In this document: in pieces, positions 1-8,499 of the stretch
How positions within the stretch are numbered: position 1 is the stretch's first letter
Layout: each line of letters opens with the position of its first letter
Notes under the pieces: model-generated
Databases searched by the model: none
The model's input: the letters and a program-made list of their open reading frames with translations, nothing else
What the model was told of the DNA's origin: nothing
Program-made: the position numbers and the translations under genes
DNA from: Bacteroidota bacterium
GTDB taxonomy: Bacteria > Bacteroidota > Bacteroidia > Cytophagales > Cyclobacteriaceae
DNA length: 43,688 nt
Direction: 5' to 3'
NCBI GenBank assembly: GCA_022567155.1
Contig: JADFHN010000029.1
Span: 1-43,688 of the forward strand

Positions 1-319
1 TTTATTTGAAATACGTAACCAAAATACCTCAGGATATCTTTTAATCCGGCATTTGAAACGCTTTTTTACATTTCACTATTGTGTAAGACAAAATTGACTT
101 TCTTCTCACCTATACTGCATTATAAATGCCAACGGAAAATGGTAAGTCGCATAGGCTTTAATAATTTGTAGTCGATGCATTTAAAGATAAGAATGCAAGT
201 GCTGATAAGATTGTAATTAAGTTCCTCATGGTAATACTCTTTAGTTTTTAATACCCAAATAACGTATGCTTCAGGCACGGCGGTTTTTTGCCGTCGTCTG
301 GAAGCAATTGTTCTGCGAT
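1..319. other. AT-rich gap at the window edge
   Basis: No convincing gene covers this stretch. It contains one very short secretory-leader-like reading frame on the minus strand (listed separately) and a small hairpin near 276-293 (ACGGC paired with GCCGT around a T-rich loop). On the minus strand this hairpin lies just beyond the stop of the DUF4268 gene and could be a weak terminator. The rest is A/T-rich with no other structure I can support. Confidence 0.4.
158..229 (-). CDS. Very short secretory-leader-like ORF, possible gene remnant
   Basis: This 23-codon frame starts with ATG. It has a Lys/Arg-poor but otherwise signal-peptide-like layout: MRN, then a hydrophobic run (LITILSALAFLSLNAS), then a stop shortly after. 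Such a leader without a mature domain suggests the 5' remnant of a decayed exported protein, or a small secreted peptide. Another frame just downstream stays open for about 17 codons, compatible with a frameshifted remnant. I do not recognise a family, and chance is a real possibility. Confidence 0.15.
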   Translation of the reverse strand: MRNLITILSALAFLSLNASTTNY

Positions 320-1135
320 CTATGTATCTGATTCCTTGATCTTGTTGTAAATATCTTCACCAAGTACCGTGAGCTTCTCACGTATCTCAGCCCAGTGGTC
401 GTGGTCTTTTTTCCCCTTGTCCAAAACAGGAAAGATAATGTTCGCGAATTTCTGGGATTCACGCAGTTCATACGTGTATTCTGTTTCCGGAAACAGTTCG
501 ATAACTTTGGCTCTGCGATTCAACCTATCCTCGCCTTGGAAGGAGAGCAGGACGTTGCATGCGTGATTGTGCAGTTGAAGGAGGAGACTAATACCTCTGA
601 TTCCCTTTCCTATCCATCCTTCATCACGTACAGGCACCGGTTTGCCGGCAAACAACCCGCTCCGCCGGATTGGCTCCCAGAACTCACTGTATTCCACACC
701 GGTCTTTTCTGTTTGCACATCAATTGCAGGTCGCGCCACATGGTGGAACGAAAGCTCATTGTGCGAATTCACCTGAGCTTGGATCAGATACCAGTCCGTC
801 TTGCTGTCCTCATTACGGAGATTGCAGGTCACTATCATGAGTTCCTCAAAACTCTCCGCAACGAGTGCCGCGACATTTGCTCCCTTCAGCCGCGCATACG
901 CCTCTAGCCGCCCCCAGTGATCCCAGTCGGCTCGTCCAAATTGATTCTCAACCACAAGAGTTCCATCGTCGCCGACGGCGACTATGTCCGCTTTGCGGGT
1001 GCCAACATTGGATTCAGTCTCGGCATCCTCAAACGAGCCGACCCCTAGAGCCGCGATGTGATTTGCGAGATCGGACGAAAAATCTTCCTCACGGCTGTAG
1101 ACGGTGGACAAGGGCTGTGATTGCTGCAGCTTCAT
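320..1135 (-). CDS. DUF4268-family protein with PD-(D/E)XK nuclease-like N-terminus
   Basis: The 271-residue product resembles DUF4268 proteins, which combine an N-terminal restriction-endonuclease-like fold with a C-terminal DUF4268 region. The visible core motif is Asp50 (KADIVA), then Glu63-x-Gln65 (VVENQ) followed by a helix (WDHWGRLEAYA). This matches the D-(X)n-ExK/Q pattern of PD-(D/E)XK enzymes, with Gln in place of the usual Lys. The C-terminal third (HDHWAEIREKLTVLGEDIYNKIKES) is typical of DUF4268. The gene stands alone, with no methylase or specificity subunit nearby. It is visibly richer in G and C than the flanking AT-rich DNA, which suggests acquisition from elsewhere. The biological role is unknown; phage defence or DNA processing is inference from the fold. 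An ATG start is present at 1133-1135. Confidence 0.8.
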   Translation of the reverse strand: MKLQQSQPLSTVYSREEDFSSDLANHIAALGVGSFEDAETESNVGTRKADIVAVGDDGTLVVENQFGRADWDHWGRLEAYARLKGANVAALVAESFEELMIVTCNLRNEDSKTDWYLIQAQVNSHNELSFHHVARPAIDVQTEKTGVEYSEFWEPIRRSGLFAGKPVPVRDEGWIGKGIRGISLLLQLHNHACNVLLSFQGEDRLNRRAKVIELFPETEYTYELRESQKFANIIFPVLDKGKKDHDHWAEIREKLTVLGEDIYNKIKESDT

Positions 1136-1716
1136 AATTTATCACTCGTAGAACATATTATTAAGCTTCTAATGTCTGTATAATACGTGTAATATAAAAA
1201 AAATGTAAACTGTATAATGCTCTTATTTCTAACAAAAAGTTATAATTATGCAGTATAATACCCGAAATTTGTAGTATTATATAGATAATTTATATTCGTT
1301 CCAGTTAAAAATTAATGTATATAATATTCATTTGCAGGTTAGTGTAGTAATGAATGCCGACGATACAGACAAGCGTCGCACCATAACCGTAAGTTTGGGA
1401 AACCTTAATACCACCGGAATCTAACTAAACATAAAGGTTCTGCCATAATTTAATGGATGACGGAATTCAGGAGATGGAGCAAGTTGGCAGTTTTCAGTAA
1501 GCAGTTGGCAATGTGTAACTGAAAAAGGGCTCTACTTTTATTTTAGTGGTAATGATTGAATGCGGAAATGCGTAAATATTATTTATTGTTCATTTTGAAT
1601 ATTTCTTTCCCGGTCATACTTCTTCATAAAAATTTATTTTAGCATTTTAGCATTCGTTAATAAATCCATTCCTCATTAAATTCGTGGTAAAGCCAACTTA
1701 AAAAATGTAACATCAA
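1136..1716. other. Gene-free AT-rich spacer
   Basis: About 580 bases separate the DUF4268 gene from cinA. The first half is extremely A/T-rich. Around 1481-1515 there is a degenerate direct repeat of the AGTTGGCAGTTTTCAGT / AGCAGTTGGCAA type, a low-complexity motif seen in many bacterial intergenic regions. A 24-codon frame at 1350-1424 is open but has no recognisable features. I see no RNA gene here. Confidence 0.4.
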
Positions 1717-2982
1717 ATGACACATACACGGGCAGAAATCATTACAATAGGAGATGAAATTCTTTACGGTCAAATACTCGATACAAACTCCCAATGGATA
1801 AGCCGGCAACTGGACGACCTGGGCATTCGCGTGGTTAGAAAAGTAACGATTGGTGATAATGAAACAGATATACTTTATGCATTTGCGCGGGCACAGAAGA
1901 ATGCCAGCCTTGTGCTGATTACGGGAGGTCTTGGCCCCACCAACGACGACCTTACCAAACCCCTGCTGGCAAAACATTTTGGCGTGGAGATAAAGCTTAA
2001 TGAGCAGGCCCTGAAGGAGGTAACTGAATTATTCAGGAATTTTGGCAAGGAACTGACCCCCACCAACCGTACACAGGCTGAACTACCTGTAAACTGCACC
2101 ATGATATCAAACAAGCTCGGAAGCGCTCCGGGAATGTGGTTTGACGAAAATGATACGGTATTTGTAGTTATGCCTGGTGTTCCGCATGAAATGAAGGGGA
2201 TGATGACTGAAATCATTCTGCCGAGGATAAAAGAACGATTTTCCACCCAACTTATTTATCATAAAATAATCAAAACTACCGGAATCGGTGAATCCTGGCT
2301 CTCTGATAAGATCAAAACCTGGGAGGAACAACTCCCGGAACACATCAAGCTGGCCTACCTGCCAAGTGTTATGGAAGTAAAACTCAGGTTAACAGCCAGC
2401 GGATACGATAAAAAGCAGTTAATAGCAGATGTTGAAAAGGAAATCGGGAAATTAAAGCCCCTGGCGGGTAAATACATTTTCGGATACAACGACGATACGC
2501 TTGAAAAAGTGGTGGGTGAAATGCTCAGGTCGAAAGGAAAAACCATTGCCACAGCCGAAAGCTGTACGGGCGGTTTTCTTTCGCACAAATTAACAAGTGT
2601 TCCTGGAAGTTCCGACTATTTTTTGGGTGGAATTGTATCGTACAACAACGCCATAAAAGTGGCTTCTCTGGGTGTAAATGAAGAAACATTGAATAAATAT
2701 GGGGCGGTAAGCGAGCAAACAGTAAATGAAATGGCCCGGAATGTAAGAAAAATAATCGGCACGGACATAGGCGTAGCCATAACCGGAGTGGCCGGTCCAG
2801 CAGGCGGCACTCCTGACAAGCCCGTAGGAACGGTTTGGGTTGCCGTTTCGGATAATGATGAAACCCGTGTCCTTAAATTTTCATTTACTAAAAACCGGAT
2901 GGTAAATATTGAAGCTTCGGCCAAAGTTGCTATGAATATGGTACGTCAAAGAATGGCTGAATACGATAAAGATACCCGGTAA
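1717..2982 (+). CDS. cinA: CinA-like protein (nicotinamide-nucleotide amidase)
   Basis: The 421-residue product has the full two-domain CinA architecture. Residues 1-170 form the molybdopterin-binding-like COG1058 domain (AEIITIGDEILYGQILDTNS, the GGLGPTNDD loop near 70-78, and MPGVPHEM near 152-159). Residues 255-415 form the PncC amidase domain, with ESCTGG at 281-286 and the ITGVAGPAGGTPDKPVGTVW stretch. Known members deamidate nicotinamide mononucleotide to nicotinate mononucleotide in pyridine-nucleotide salvage, and some also hydrolyse ADP-ribose. The name comes from competence-induced expression in other bacteria, which need not apply here. The length is normal for the family. It is transcribed with the E2 gene downstream, but a 196-bp gap with a palindrome separates them, so a shared operon is uncertain. 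Confidence 0.95.
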   Translation: MTHTRAEIITIGDEILYGQILDTNSQWISRQLDDLGIRVVRKVTIGDNETDILYAFARAQKNASLVLITGGLGPTNDDLTKPLLAKHFGVEIKLNEQALKEVTELFRNFGKELTPTNRTQAELPVNCTMISNKLGSAPGMWFDENDTVFVVMPGVPHEMKGMMTEIILPRIKERFSTQLIYHKIIKTTGIGESWLSDKIKTWEEQLPEHIKLAYLPSVMEVKLRLTASGYDKKQLIADVEKEIGKLKPLAGKYIFGYNDDTLEKVVGEMLRSKGKTIATAESCTGGFLSHKLTSVPGSSDYFLGGIVSYNNAIKVASLGVNEETLNKYGAVSEQTVNEMARNVRKIIGTDIGVAITGVAGPAGGTPDKPVGTVWVAVSDNDETRVLKFSFTKNRMVNIEASAKVAMNMVRQRMAEYDKDTR

Positions 2983-3082
2983 TATACTAAATTTGCTTCA
3001 TCGAATTGATAGGGATTCTAAATAGAGTCTGGTAACAAATTAACAATGATTGGAAGATTAAAAAAAATGAATACCAATAATT

Positions 3083-3098
3083 CCCCTCCATGGAGGGG
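3083..3098. repeat. Perfect 16-bp palindrome between cinA and the E2 gene
   Basis: The sequence CCCCTCCATGGAGGGG is its own reverse complement and is followed by a further G-rich run (TGTAGGGGTGGGTC). It lies in the 196-bp gap between two same-strand genes. It belongs to the same general style (C-run, short centre, G-run, then a second G-run) as the palindromes near 26550, 27390 and 42150. It may be a transcript-end hairpin, but a terminal T run is missing, so a mobile intergenic repeat is equally likely. Confidence 0.5.
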
Positions 3099-3178
3099 TG
3101 TAGGGGTGGGTCAATAAAAAAACTATTCATTTTTTTGAATTTGTGGACTTTATGAACAGACATTAAATATTAGATAAC

Positions 3179-4501
3179 ATGGCATTAGTTGAGATGGTGA
3201 TGCCCAAAATGGGCGAAAGTATAATGGAAGCCACAATTCTTACCTGGTTAAAGAAAGTAGGTGATAAAATAGACCAGGATGAATCTGTTTTGGAGGTCGC
3301 CACCGACAAGGTAGATACCGAAGTACCAGCAATACATGGTGGAATTTTAAAAGAAATACTTGTCAAGGAAGGCGATGTGGTGGAAGTCGGTAAGCCGATC
3401 GCAGTAATCAGCACGGAAGCTGAAACTGATTCGGACACTGAAGTGGAATTGAATGGCCAGAAAACCGATGACCTGTCAATGAAAGAAAAAGCGACTGTTG
3501 AGGCATCCGCAGGCATCCTGGCAGACGCACCCGGTAAGCCATCAGTTTCCGTATCAGGAAACGGTGCCGGCAGACTTGAAAAGCCGGTTTCAGGCAGATT
3601 CTATTCTCCCCTGGTATTGAATATTGCCCGTCAGGAAAACATCTCAATGACCGAACTCGAATCACTACCCGGATCGGGTAAAGAAGGAAGAGTCACCAAA
3701 AAAGATGTTCTTGCGTATGTCAAAACACGTACCGCTGTCCCGGCGCCCTCGCCTTCAGTGAGTGCACCCGCTATTGCACCGATAGTAAGCGGGCAGGACG
3801 AGATCATTGAGATGGACCGTATGCGGCTGATGATCGCCGATAGAATGGTTGAATCCAAGCGTATTTCACCGCATGTAACCTCCTTTGTTGAAGCGGATGT
3901 GACGCGTATTGTGAAATGGAGAGATAAGGTCAAAACCGAATATGAACGCCGTGAAGGTGAAAAACTTACCTATACGCCCATATTCATCGAAGCCCTTATC
4001 AAGGCGCTCAAAGACTATCCAATGGTGAATATTTCCGTAGATGGCTCACGCATTATCCGGCACAAAGATATTCACATCGGATTGGCTGTGGCGCTTCCAT
4101 CCGGTAATTTGATAGTACCGGTAATCAGAAATGCAGATCAGTTAAGCCTTACCGGGCTTTCCAAACAGGTAAATGACCTCGCAAAAAGAGCCAGGGAGAA
4201 CAAAATTGTACCCGATGAATTATCAGGCGGCACCTACACCATTTCCAATGTAGGCTCGTTTGGCAATGTAATGGGCACACCCATAATCGTGCAACCCCAG
4301 GTTGCCATTATGGCGGTTGGCGCCATTACCAAAAAGCCGGCGGTAATCGAAACACCTGAAGGGGATTGGATAGGTATAAGACATAAAATGTTTTTGTCGC
4401 ATTCGTATGACCACCGGGTTGTGGACGGCGCATTGGGAGGAATGTTTGTTCGAAAAGTTGCAGATTACCTGGAAAATTTCGATATTGACAGGGCTCTTTA
4501 A
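3179..4501 (+). CDS. 2-oxo acid dehydrogenase E2 component (dihydrolipoamide acyltransferase)
   Basis: This 440-residue acyltransferase is the core subunit of a 2-oxo acid dehydrogenase complex, passing acyl groups from lipoamide to CoA. It has one N-terminal lipoyl domain (about 1-80) with the lipoylated Lys44 in TDKVDT. An E3/E1-binding peripheral domain follows near 140-178 (YSPLVLNIARQ...GREGRVTKKDVLAYV-like). Charged, Ala/Pro-rich linkers surround it, and a catalytic CoA-acyltransferase domain spans about 215-440. The catalytic motif HRVVDG begins at His412. A single lipoyl domain and standalone position (no E1 or E3 nearby) are common in Bacteroidota, where it could serve branched-chain keto acid, pyruvate or 2-oxoglutarate dehydrogenase. 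The substrate cannot be fixed from sequence. A terminator-like hairpin follows directly. Confidence 0.93.
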   Translation: MALVEMVMPKMGESIMEATILTWLKKVGDKIDQDESVLEVATDKVDTEVPAIHGGILKEILVKEGDVVEVGKPIAVISTEAETDSDTEVELNGQKTDDLSMKEKATVEASAGILADAPGKPSVSVSGNGAGRLEKPVSGRFYSPLVLNIARQENISMTELESLPGSGKEGRVTKKDVLAYVKTRTAVPAPSPSVSAPAIAPIVSGQDEIIEMDRMRLMIADRMVESKRISPHVTSFVEADVTRIVKWRDKVKTEYERREGEKLTYTPIFIEALIKALKDYPMVNISVDGSRIIRHKDIHIGLAVALPSGNLIVPVIRNADQLSLTGLSKQVNDLAKRARENKIVPDELSGGTYTISNVGSFGNVMGTPIIVQPQVAIMAVGAITKKPAVIETPEGDWIGIRHKMFLSHSYDHRVVDGALGGMFVRKVADYLENFDIDRAL

Positions 4502-4521
4502 CCTTAACTAAACCTTGTGAT

Positions 4522-4548
4522 AAGCGCTCTCTACCGGGGGCGCTTTTT
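4522..4548 (+). terminator. Rho-independent terminator after the E2 gene
   Basis: AAGCGC at 4522-4527 pairs with GCGCTT at 4540-4545 around a 12-nt loop, and the right arm runs directly into TTTTT. It sits 20 bases after the E2 stop codon on the coding strand, as expected for an intrinsic terminator. Confidence 0.7.
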
Positions 4549-4671
4549 CCTGTTTTTTGCAATTAGGTATCTAACGCAGACGCCAGTAGCTTTTAAGCAA
4601 CTGGCAAAAGTAATACAATATTAGTTGGCTTGAGCCACATTTTTTATTTACGCTAACAGTACGACACAACT

Positions 4672-4693
4672 GGCGCAAGCGTCCGCTTGTGCC
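4672..4693. repeat. GC-rich hairpin
   Basis: GGCGCAAGCG at 4672-4681 pairs with CGCTTGTGCC at 4684-4693 with one mismatch and a 2-base centre. A hairpin with a similar CGCAAGCG core occurs at 34252-34272. No T run follows, so it does not look like a terminator. Confidence 0.4.
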
Positions 4694-4790
4694 TGAATAT
4701 TAAATATGCCCGCTAATCAATAACTCATTCAACTCCTGCTGGTCGCTTTTACTGTTGTATGCGTTTGCACTCTCTTTGACATTTCCCGCT

Positions 4791-4840
4791 ATTTATATCC
4801 ATAAATATCCATATATATCCATATATATCCGTAAATATCC
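4791..4840. repeat. Tandem 10-bp AT repeat array (ATATATATCC units)
   Basis: Five consecutive 10-base units fit the consensus ATATATATCC: ATTTATATCC, ATAAATATCC, ATATATATCC twice, then GTAAATATCC, with a partial sixth. The unit length is close to one DNA helical turn, so the GG/CC steps are phased on one face. A reverse-complement array of the same unit lies at 38541-38600, also between two convergent genes. Confidence 0.75.
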
Positions 4841-4932
4841 ATATAAAGCACTTTCTTGCTAACCAATTCAGGTCGAAGCCTGCCTTCACTGCAAAAGCTT
4901 TCAATAACCACCGTCATTACTCATACCCTTCC

Positions 4933-5051
4933 CGTCATTACCCGGTTTATCCGGGTAATCTCCCTAACGAGGGACTAAATTCAGTTGATTCATCAGTACC
5001 GCCTTAAGAAGGAGATTGCCCGATATCGCTAACGCGATTCGGGCAATGACG
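4933..5051. repeat. Palindromic intergenic element, copy A
   Basis: The ends are CGTCATTACCC (4933-4943) and GGGCAATGACG (5041-5051), an 11-bp terminal inverted repeat with one mismatch. Inside the left end is a second small palindrome (CCGGTTTATCCGG), and inside the right end is CGCTAACGCG. Copy B at 42534-42697 shares both ends and the internal TTATCCGGGTAATCTC and CGATTCGGG segments. It has no coding capacity, so it is best read as a MITE-like or repetitive extragenic palindrome. Confidence 0.65.
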
Positions 5052-5085
5052 TTTTATGACAGGGGGAGATTACCCTTGAGACGCT

Positions 5086-6834
5086 TTAAAATCCCGTATG
5101 CAGCTCGTACGGCATCCGTGCCTGAACTCCCTGATAATTTTTTATTTTCTTAAGCATATCAATATACGGATAAAGCTCACCTACTTTCGCCCTGATCAGT
5201 TTTGCTTGCACATCCTGACCCAAATCAGCAAGTAGCTGTTCCCAGAAAGATTTCTGCACCGGATAGTACCTTAATTTATAGTCATCTTCGATACCCGCTT
5301 TTTCTGCTGCGATACGCACCGCATCGTCAAATGTACCAAGCATATCCACCAAACCATTTTCCAGTGCCTGGCTTCCCGTCCATACCCTTCCTGATGCGAT
5401 TTTGCTGATTTCTTCCACGCTCATTCCCCTGCCTTCTGCCGCTTTCGTAATGAATGTTTCGTATCCATTTTCGGCCTGTTTCTGAAAAATGCTTTTTTCA
5501 TACTCCGTCAGCGGCCTCGACACCGTAAAAATATCGGAATATTCACCTGTTTTAACCACATCAGAGGTAATACCCAGCTTGTTTTCGAGAAATCCGCTTA
5601 TATTGAAAAGAATGGAATAAATACCGATTGATCCGGTTATTGTATTGGGATAAGCGATAATGGTATCTGCAGCCATAGCCATGTAGTATCCACCAGACGC
5701 AGCATAGTTCGACATGGAAGCTATAACCGGTTTTTCCTGACTGGCAAGATATACTTCCCTCCACAGTTCATCCGAGGCAATAAAATTCCCACCTGGTGAA
5801 TTGATACGTAAAACAATGGCCTTTACCCGGCTGCTTTTGCGTGCTTTTCGTATTTCTTTTGTAAATTTTTCCGAGCCAATATTGTCTTGCTCCCCTTCGC
5901 CAAATACAATTTCACCTGAAGCCATAATCACGGCAATACGGTTTTTTGAGCTTGATTTCTGTTCAAATGATTTCAGGTATTTGTTTAATGTTACCAGCTT
6001 TATTTTTTCATCCTCTTCAAGGCCGGAGATTTCACGAAGCATATCTTCAATTTCGTCATAGTACCTGAGACCATCAATAAGCCCCAGATCAACGGCGTCT
6101 TCCACTTTCCTTACTAACAACCCTGAAGAAATATCATTTACTGTCTTATTATCCAATCCCCGCGACGAGGCAATGTCTTTTGTAATATGATCATAAATAT
6201 CATCTATAAAAGATTCAACCTGCATCCTGTTTTCGTCACTCATATCTTTACGTATAAACGGTTCTACCGCACTCTTATAATCCCCTACCCTGAATATCTG
6301 AGGTTCAATATCCAGTTTTTCGAATGTACCTTTAAAAAAACTCAGGGTATAAGCCAGGCCGTTGAATTCAAGATCTCCCTCAGGATGTAAAAAAATAGAA
6401 TCAGCTACCGAGCAAATATAGTAGCTTCCTTCGCTCATTAAATCGGACCAGGCTATAATAAATTTTCCTGAACTTCTGAAGTCTTCCAACGCATTCCGAA
6501 GCTCTTCTGCATGGCCAAATCCAGCCATAATAAATTTAGGATCAAGGTAAATACCTGTTATATTTTCGTCGTCTTTTGCATGCTGTATGGCCTCTTTCAG
6601 GTCAAGAATACCGGTTGCTCCCGAACTATGTATCGAAAATCCGGCAAACGGATCTTCTATGCTGCGTTCTGCGATGGGCTTCTTTAATCGCAAATGAAGA
6701 ATGGAGTTTTCGCTGATTGAAGTTTTTTTATCAGCAGTCATTATCCCTGCCAGCGCAATCATAAACAGAAAACCGAGTCCTGAAAATATAAACAGCGCTA
6801 CAAGTGAAGCCAGTACATTTTGTAAAAATTTCAT
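5086..6834 (-). CDS. sppA: Signal peptide peptidase SppA, 67K (double-domain) type
   Basis: This 582-residue membrane protease of family S49 degrades cleaved signal peptides in the cytoplasmic membrane. An N-terminal membrane anchor spans about residues 5-32. Two tandem S49 domains follow. The general-base Lys187 lies in VGDYKSAVEPF of the first domain, and the nucleophile Ser380 lies in AASGGYY of the second. This is the split Ser-Lys dyad seen in the E. coli double-length enzyme. INSPGG near 345-350 is another family motif. Its length matches the 67K type rather than short SppA36K. It is divergent from folK with a 117-bp spacer, and a TAATTTTG promoter element lies upstream. Confidence 0.95.
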   Translation of the reverse strand: MKFLQNVLASLVALFIFSGLGFLFMIALAGIMTADKKTSISENSILHLRLKKPIAERSIEDPFAGFSIHSSGATGILDLKEAIQHAKDDENITGIYLDPKFIMAGFGHAEELRNALEDFRSSGKFIIAWSDLMSEGSYYICSVADSIFLHPEGDLEFNGLAYTLSFFKGTFEKLDIEPQIFRVGDYKSAVEPFIRKDMSDENRMQVESFIDDIYDHITKDIASSRGLDNKTVNDISSGLLVRKVEDAVDLGLIDGLRYYDEIEDMLREISGLEEDEKIKLVTLNKYLKSFEQKSSSKNRIAVIMASGEIVFGEGEQDNIGSEKFTKEIRKARKSSRVKAIVLRINSPGGNFIASDELWREVYLASQEKPVIASMSNYAASGGYYMAMAADTIIAYPNTITGSIGIYSILFNISGFLENKLGITSDVVKTGEYSDIFTVSRPLTEYEKSIFQKQAENGYETFITKAAEGRGMSVEEISKIASGRVWTGSQALENGLVDMLGTFDDAVRIAAEKAGIEDDYKLRYYPVQKSFWEQLLADLGQDVQAKLIRAKVGELYPYIDMLKKIKNYQGVQARMPYELHTGF

Positions 6835-6889
6835 CTTTGATTGCTAAACTTTTCCAAAAACCATGAGGCAAAAATTTGATTCCTGCCTG

Positions 6890-6897
6890 CAAAATTA
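6890..6897 (-). promoter_or_regulatory. Candidate promoter -7 element for sppA (TAATTTTG)
   Basis: On the minus strand the octamer TAATTTTG fits the Bacteroidota TAnnTTTG -7 consensus and lies about 55 bases upstream of the sppA ATG. No clear TTTG -33 box is visible at the right spacing. Confidence 0.4.
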
Positions 6898-6951
6898 GCT
6901 TAATTACTTTTATTATATACGCTAAATATTTTATTTGCCACTTTATTTCTG

Positions 6952-7440
6952 ATGGCTGGAATATATCTTTTATTAGGTAGTAACAAAGGTGATAAAAGGC
7001 AACGACTTTCTGTAGCCATAAGCCGGATTGAGAAAAATATTGGTATTGTGCGCAGCAAATCAAGTCTTTACATTACGAAGGCATGGGGCAATACCCGGCA
7101 ACCTGATTTTTTGAATCGGGTTGTGGAAATCGAATATCGAGATACCGCAGACCACCTGCTGGATTCCCTTCTCCACATCGAGGAAGATATGGGTCGAATC
7201 AGAGATAAAAAATGGGGACCCAGGGTCATAGATATTGATATATTGTATTTCCGGGATATGAAAGTCCGTTCAGAAAAACTGATCATTCCGCATCCTGAAA
7301 TTGCAAATAGAAGGTTTACCCTTGAGCCATTGGTTGAAATAGCACCTCATTTCATACACCCGTTGCTGCATAAATCCAACAGCGAACTTCTTGATGCATG
7401 CAGAGATGTGCTGGAGGTGAAGAAAATTGCAGAAAAATAA
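6952..7440 (+). CDS. folK: 2-amino-4-hydroxy-6-hydroxymethyldihydropteridine diphosphokinase
   Basis: FolK transfers pyrophosphate from ATP to 6-hydroxymethyl-7,8-dihydropterin in folate synthesis. The 162-residue product is standard length and has the expected N-terminus (YLLLGSNKGDKRQRL). Its signature GPRVIDIDILYF lies near 85-96, where the two Asp residues bind magnesium. IPHPEIANRRFTLEPLVEIAP follows and contributes substrate-binding residues. It is divergent from sppA and convergent with fabD, so it probably has its own transcript. The ATG at 6952 gives the normal family start. Confidence 0.95.
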   Translation: MAGIYLLLGSNKGDKRQRLSVAISRIEKNIGIVRSKSSLYITKAWGNTRQPDFLNRVVEIEYRDTADHLLDSLLHIEEDMGRIRDKKWGPRVIDIDILYFRDMKVRSEKLIIPHPEIANRRFTLEPLVEIAPHFIHPLLHKSNSELLDACRDVLEVKKIAEK

Positions 7441-7463
7441 AGTTCTCGTAAATGCCGGCGTCG

Positions 7464-8336
7464 CTACAACCCTGAAACTTCTGCTTCCTGGTGAATTTTC
7501 TTTACCAGACCCTGCAATACTTTACCCGGCCCGCTTTCAATAAACCGGTCAGCGCCATCATTTACCATACGCCGTACCGATTGCTCCCATCTTACCGGTG
7601 AGGTTAGCTGGTCAATCAGGTTTTGTTTAATAACATCCATTTCAATCGCCGGTTTGGCCGAAGCATTCTGGTACACCGGACATACCGGGTCATTAAACCC
7701 GGTATCCTGGATGGCCTGAGCAAGTTCTTCTCTTGCAGGTTCCATAAGCGGGCTGTGAAAAGCTCCGCCAACCTGCAGGGTCAATGCCCTCCGTGCCCCG
7801 GCTTCCAAAAGCTTTTCGCAGGCGAGTTCAATTCCTTTAGTTGATCCCGATATCACCAACTGCCCCGGACAGTTATAGTTTGCGGGCACTACCACTTCAT
7901 TTATCGCGGCACACACTTTTTCTACTACATCATCATCCAGTCCAATTATGGCAGCCATTGTAGAAGGGCTCGCTTCGCAGGCTTTTTGCATCGCGTCAGC
8001 CCTTTTTGCAACAAGTGTCAATCCATCCTTAAATGCCAGCGTTTTGTTTGCCACCAGGGCTGAAAATTCACCCAGTGAATGCCCTGCCACCATATCCGGA
8101 TTAAAATCATTCTGCACCAGGCTGAGAATTACAGAATGTAAAAATATTGCTGGTTGTGTGACACGCGTCTGTTTGAGATCTTCTGCGCTTCCTTCAAACA
8201 TGATATCTGTGATGCTAAATCCAAGTATATCGTTGGCCTGTTCAAAATACATTTTTGCAAGCGGTATCCCATCATACAAATCTTTCCCCATTCCAGGAAA
8301 TTGTGCACCCTGGCCGGGGTAAACATATGCTATCAT
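7464..8336 (-). CDS. fabD: Malonyl-CoA:ACP S-acyltransferase
   Basis: FabD loads malonyl groups from CoA onto acyl carrier protein for fatty acid elongation. The 290-residue protein begins with the family N-terminus YVYPGQGAQFPGMGKDL. The nucleophile Ser87 lies in GHSLGE, and His194 in GGAFHSPLM is the partner of the catalytic dyad. QPAIFLHSV near 61-69 is also typical. Length and motif spacing are normal. Convergent folK ends 23 bases away. A well-formed promoter element lies about 40 bases upstream of the start. Confidence 0.95.
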   Translation of the reverse strand: MIAYVYPGQGAQFPGMGKDLYDGIPLAKMYFEQANDILGFSITDIMFEGSAEDLKQTRVTQPAIFLHSVILSLVQNDFNPDMVAGHSLGEFSALVANKTLAFKDGLTLVAKRADAMQKACEASPSTMAAIIGLDDDVVEKVCAAINEVVVPANYNCPGQLVISGSTKGIELACEKLLEAGARRALTLQVGGAFHSPLMEPAREELAQAIQDTGFNDPVCPVYQNASAKPAIEMDVIKQNLIDQLTSPVRWEQSVRRMVNDGADRFIESGPGKVLQGLVKKIHQEAEVSGL

Positions 8337-8373
8337 ATTGACTATGGTTGTATTACAATCAAATTACAGGACG

Positions 8374-8381
8374 CAAAAATA
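8374..8381 (-). promoter_or_regulatory. Candidate promoter -7 element for fabD (TATTTTTG)
   Basis: The minus-strand octamer TATTTTTG fits TAnnTTTG. A TTG trinucleotide about 20 bases further upstream is at a plausible -33 position. The fabD ATG lies about 38 bases downstream. Confidence 0.5.
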
Positions 8382-8499
8382 TACCTCTTTAATTACTTAC
8401 CCAATCCCAGTCGTAGTTTCGGGATTTCATAAGGATATTTTATCCATATCGAATTATTTTTACTTCTTTTAAGTACTGTTCTATTATAATTTTCAGGTT

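Larger units (their letters stand above)
4560..5085. other. Repeat-rich convergent intergenic region
   Basis: This gap lies between the 3' ends of the E2 gene (+) and sppA (-). It contains three recognisable pieces: a GC-rich hairpin at 4672-4693 (GGCGCAAGCG paired with CGCTTGTGCC), the 10-bp AT repeat array at 4791-4840, and a palindromic element at 4933-5051. The latter two have relatives elsewhere in the window. No coding frame looks real here. Confidence 0.6.

Noticed and set aside
1350-1424. 24-codon plus-strand frame MNADDTDKRRTITVSLGNLNTTGI
   Set aside because: Too short, no signal or family motif and no clear promoter; compatible with chance in an AT-rich gap.
4791-4840. CRISPR-like array
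   Set aside because: Units are 10 bp with no spacers and no cas genes nearby; it is a simple tandem repeat.
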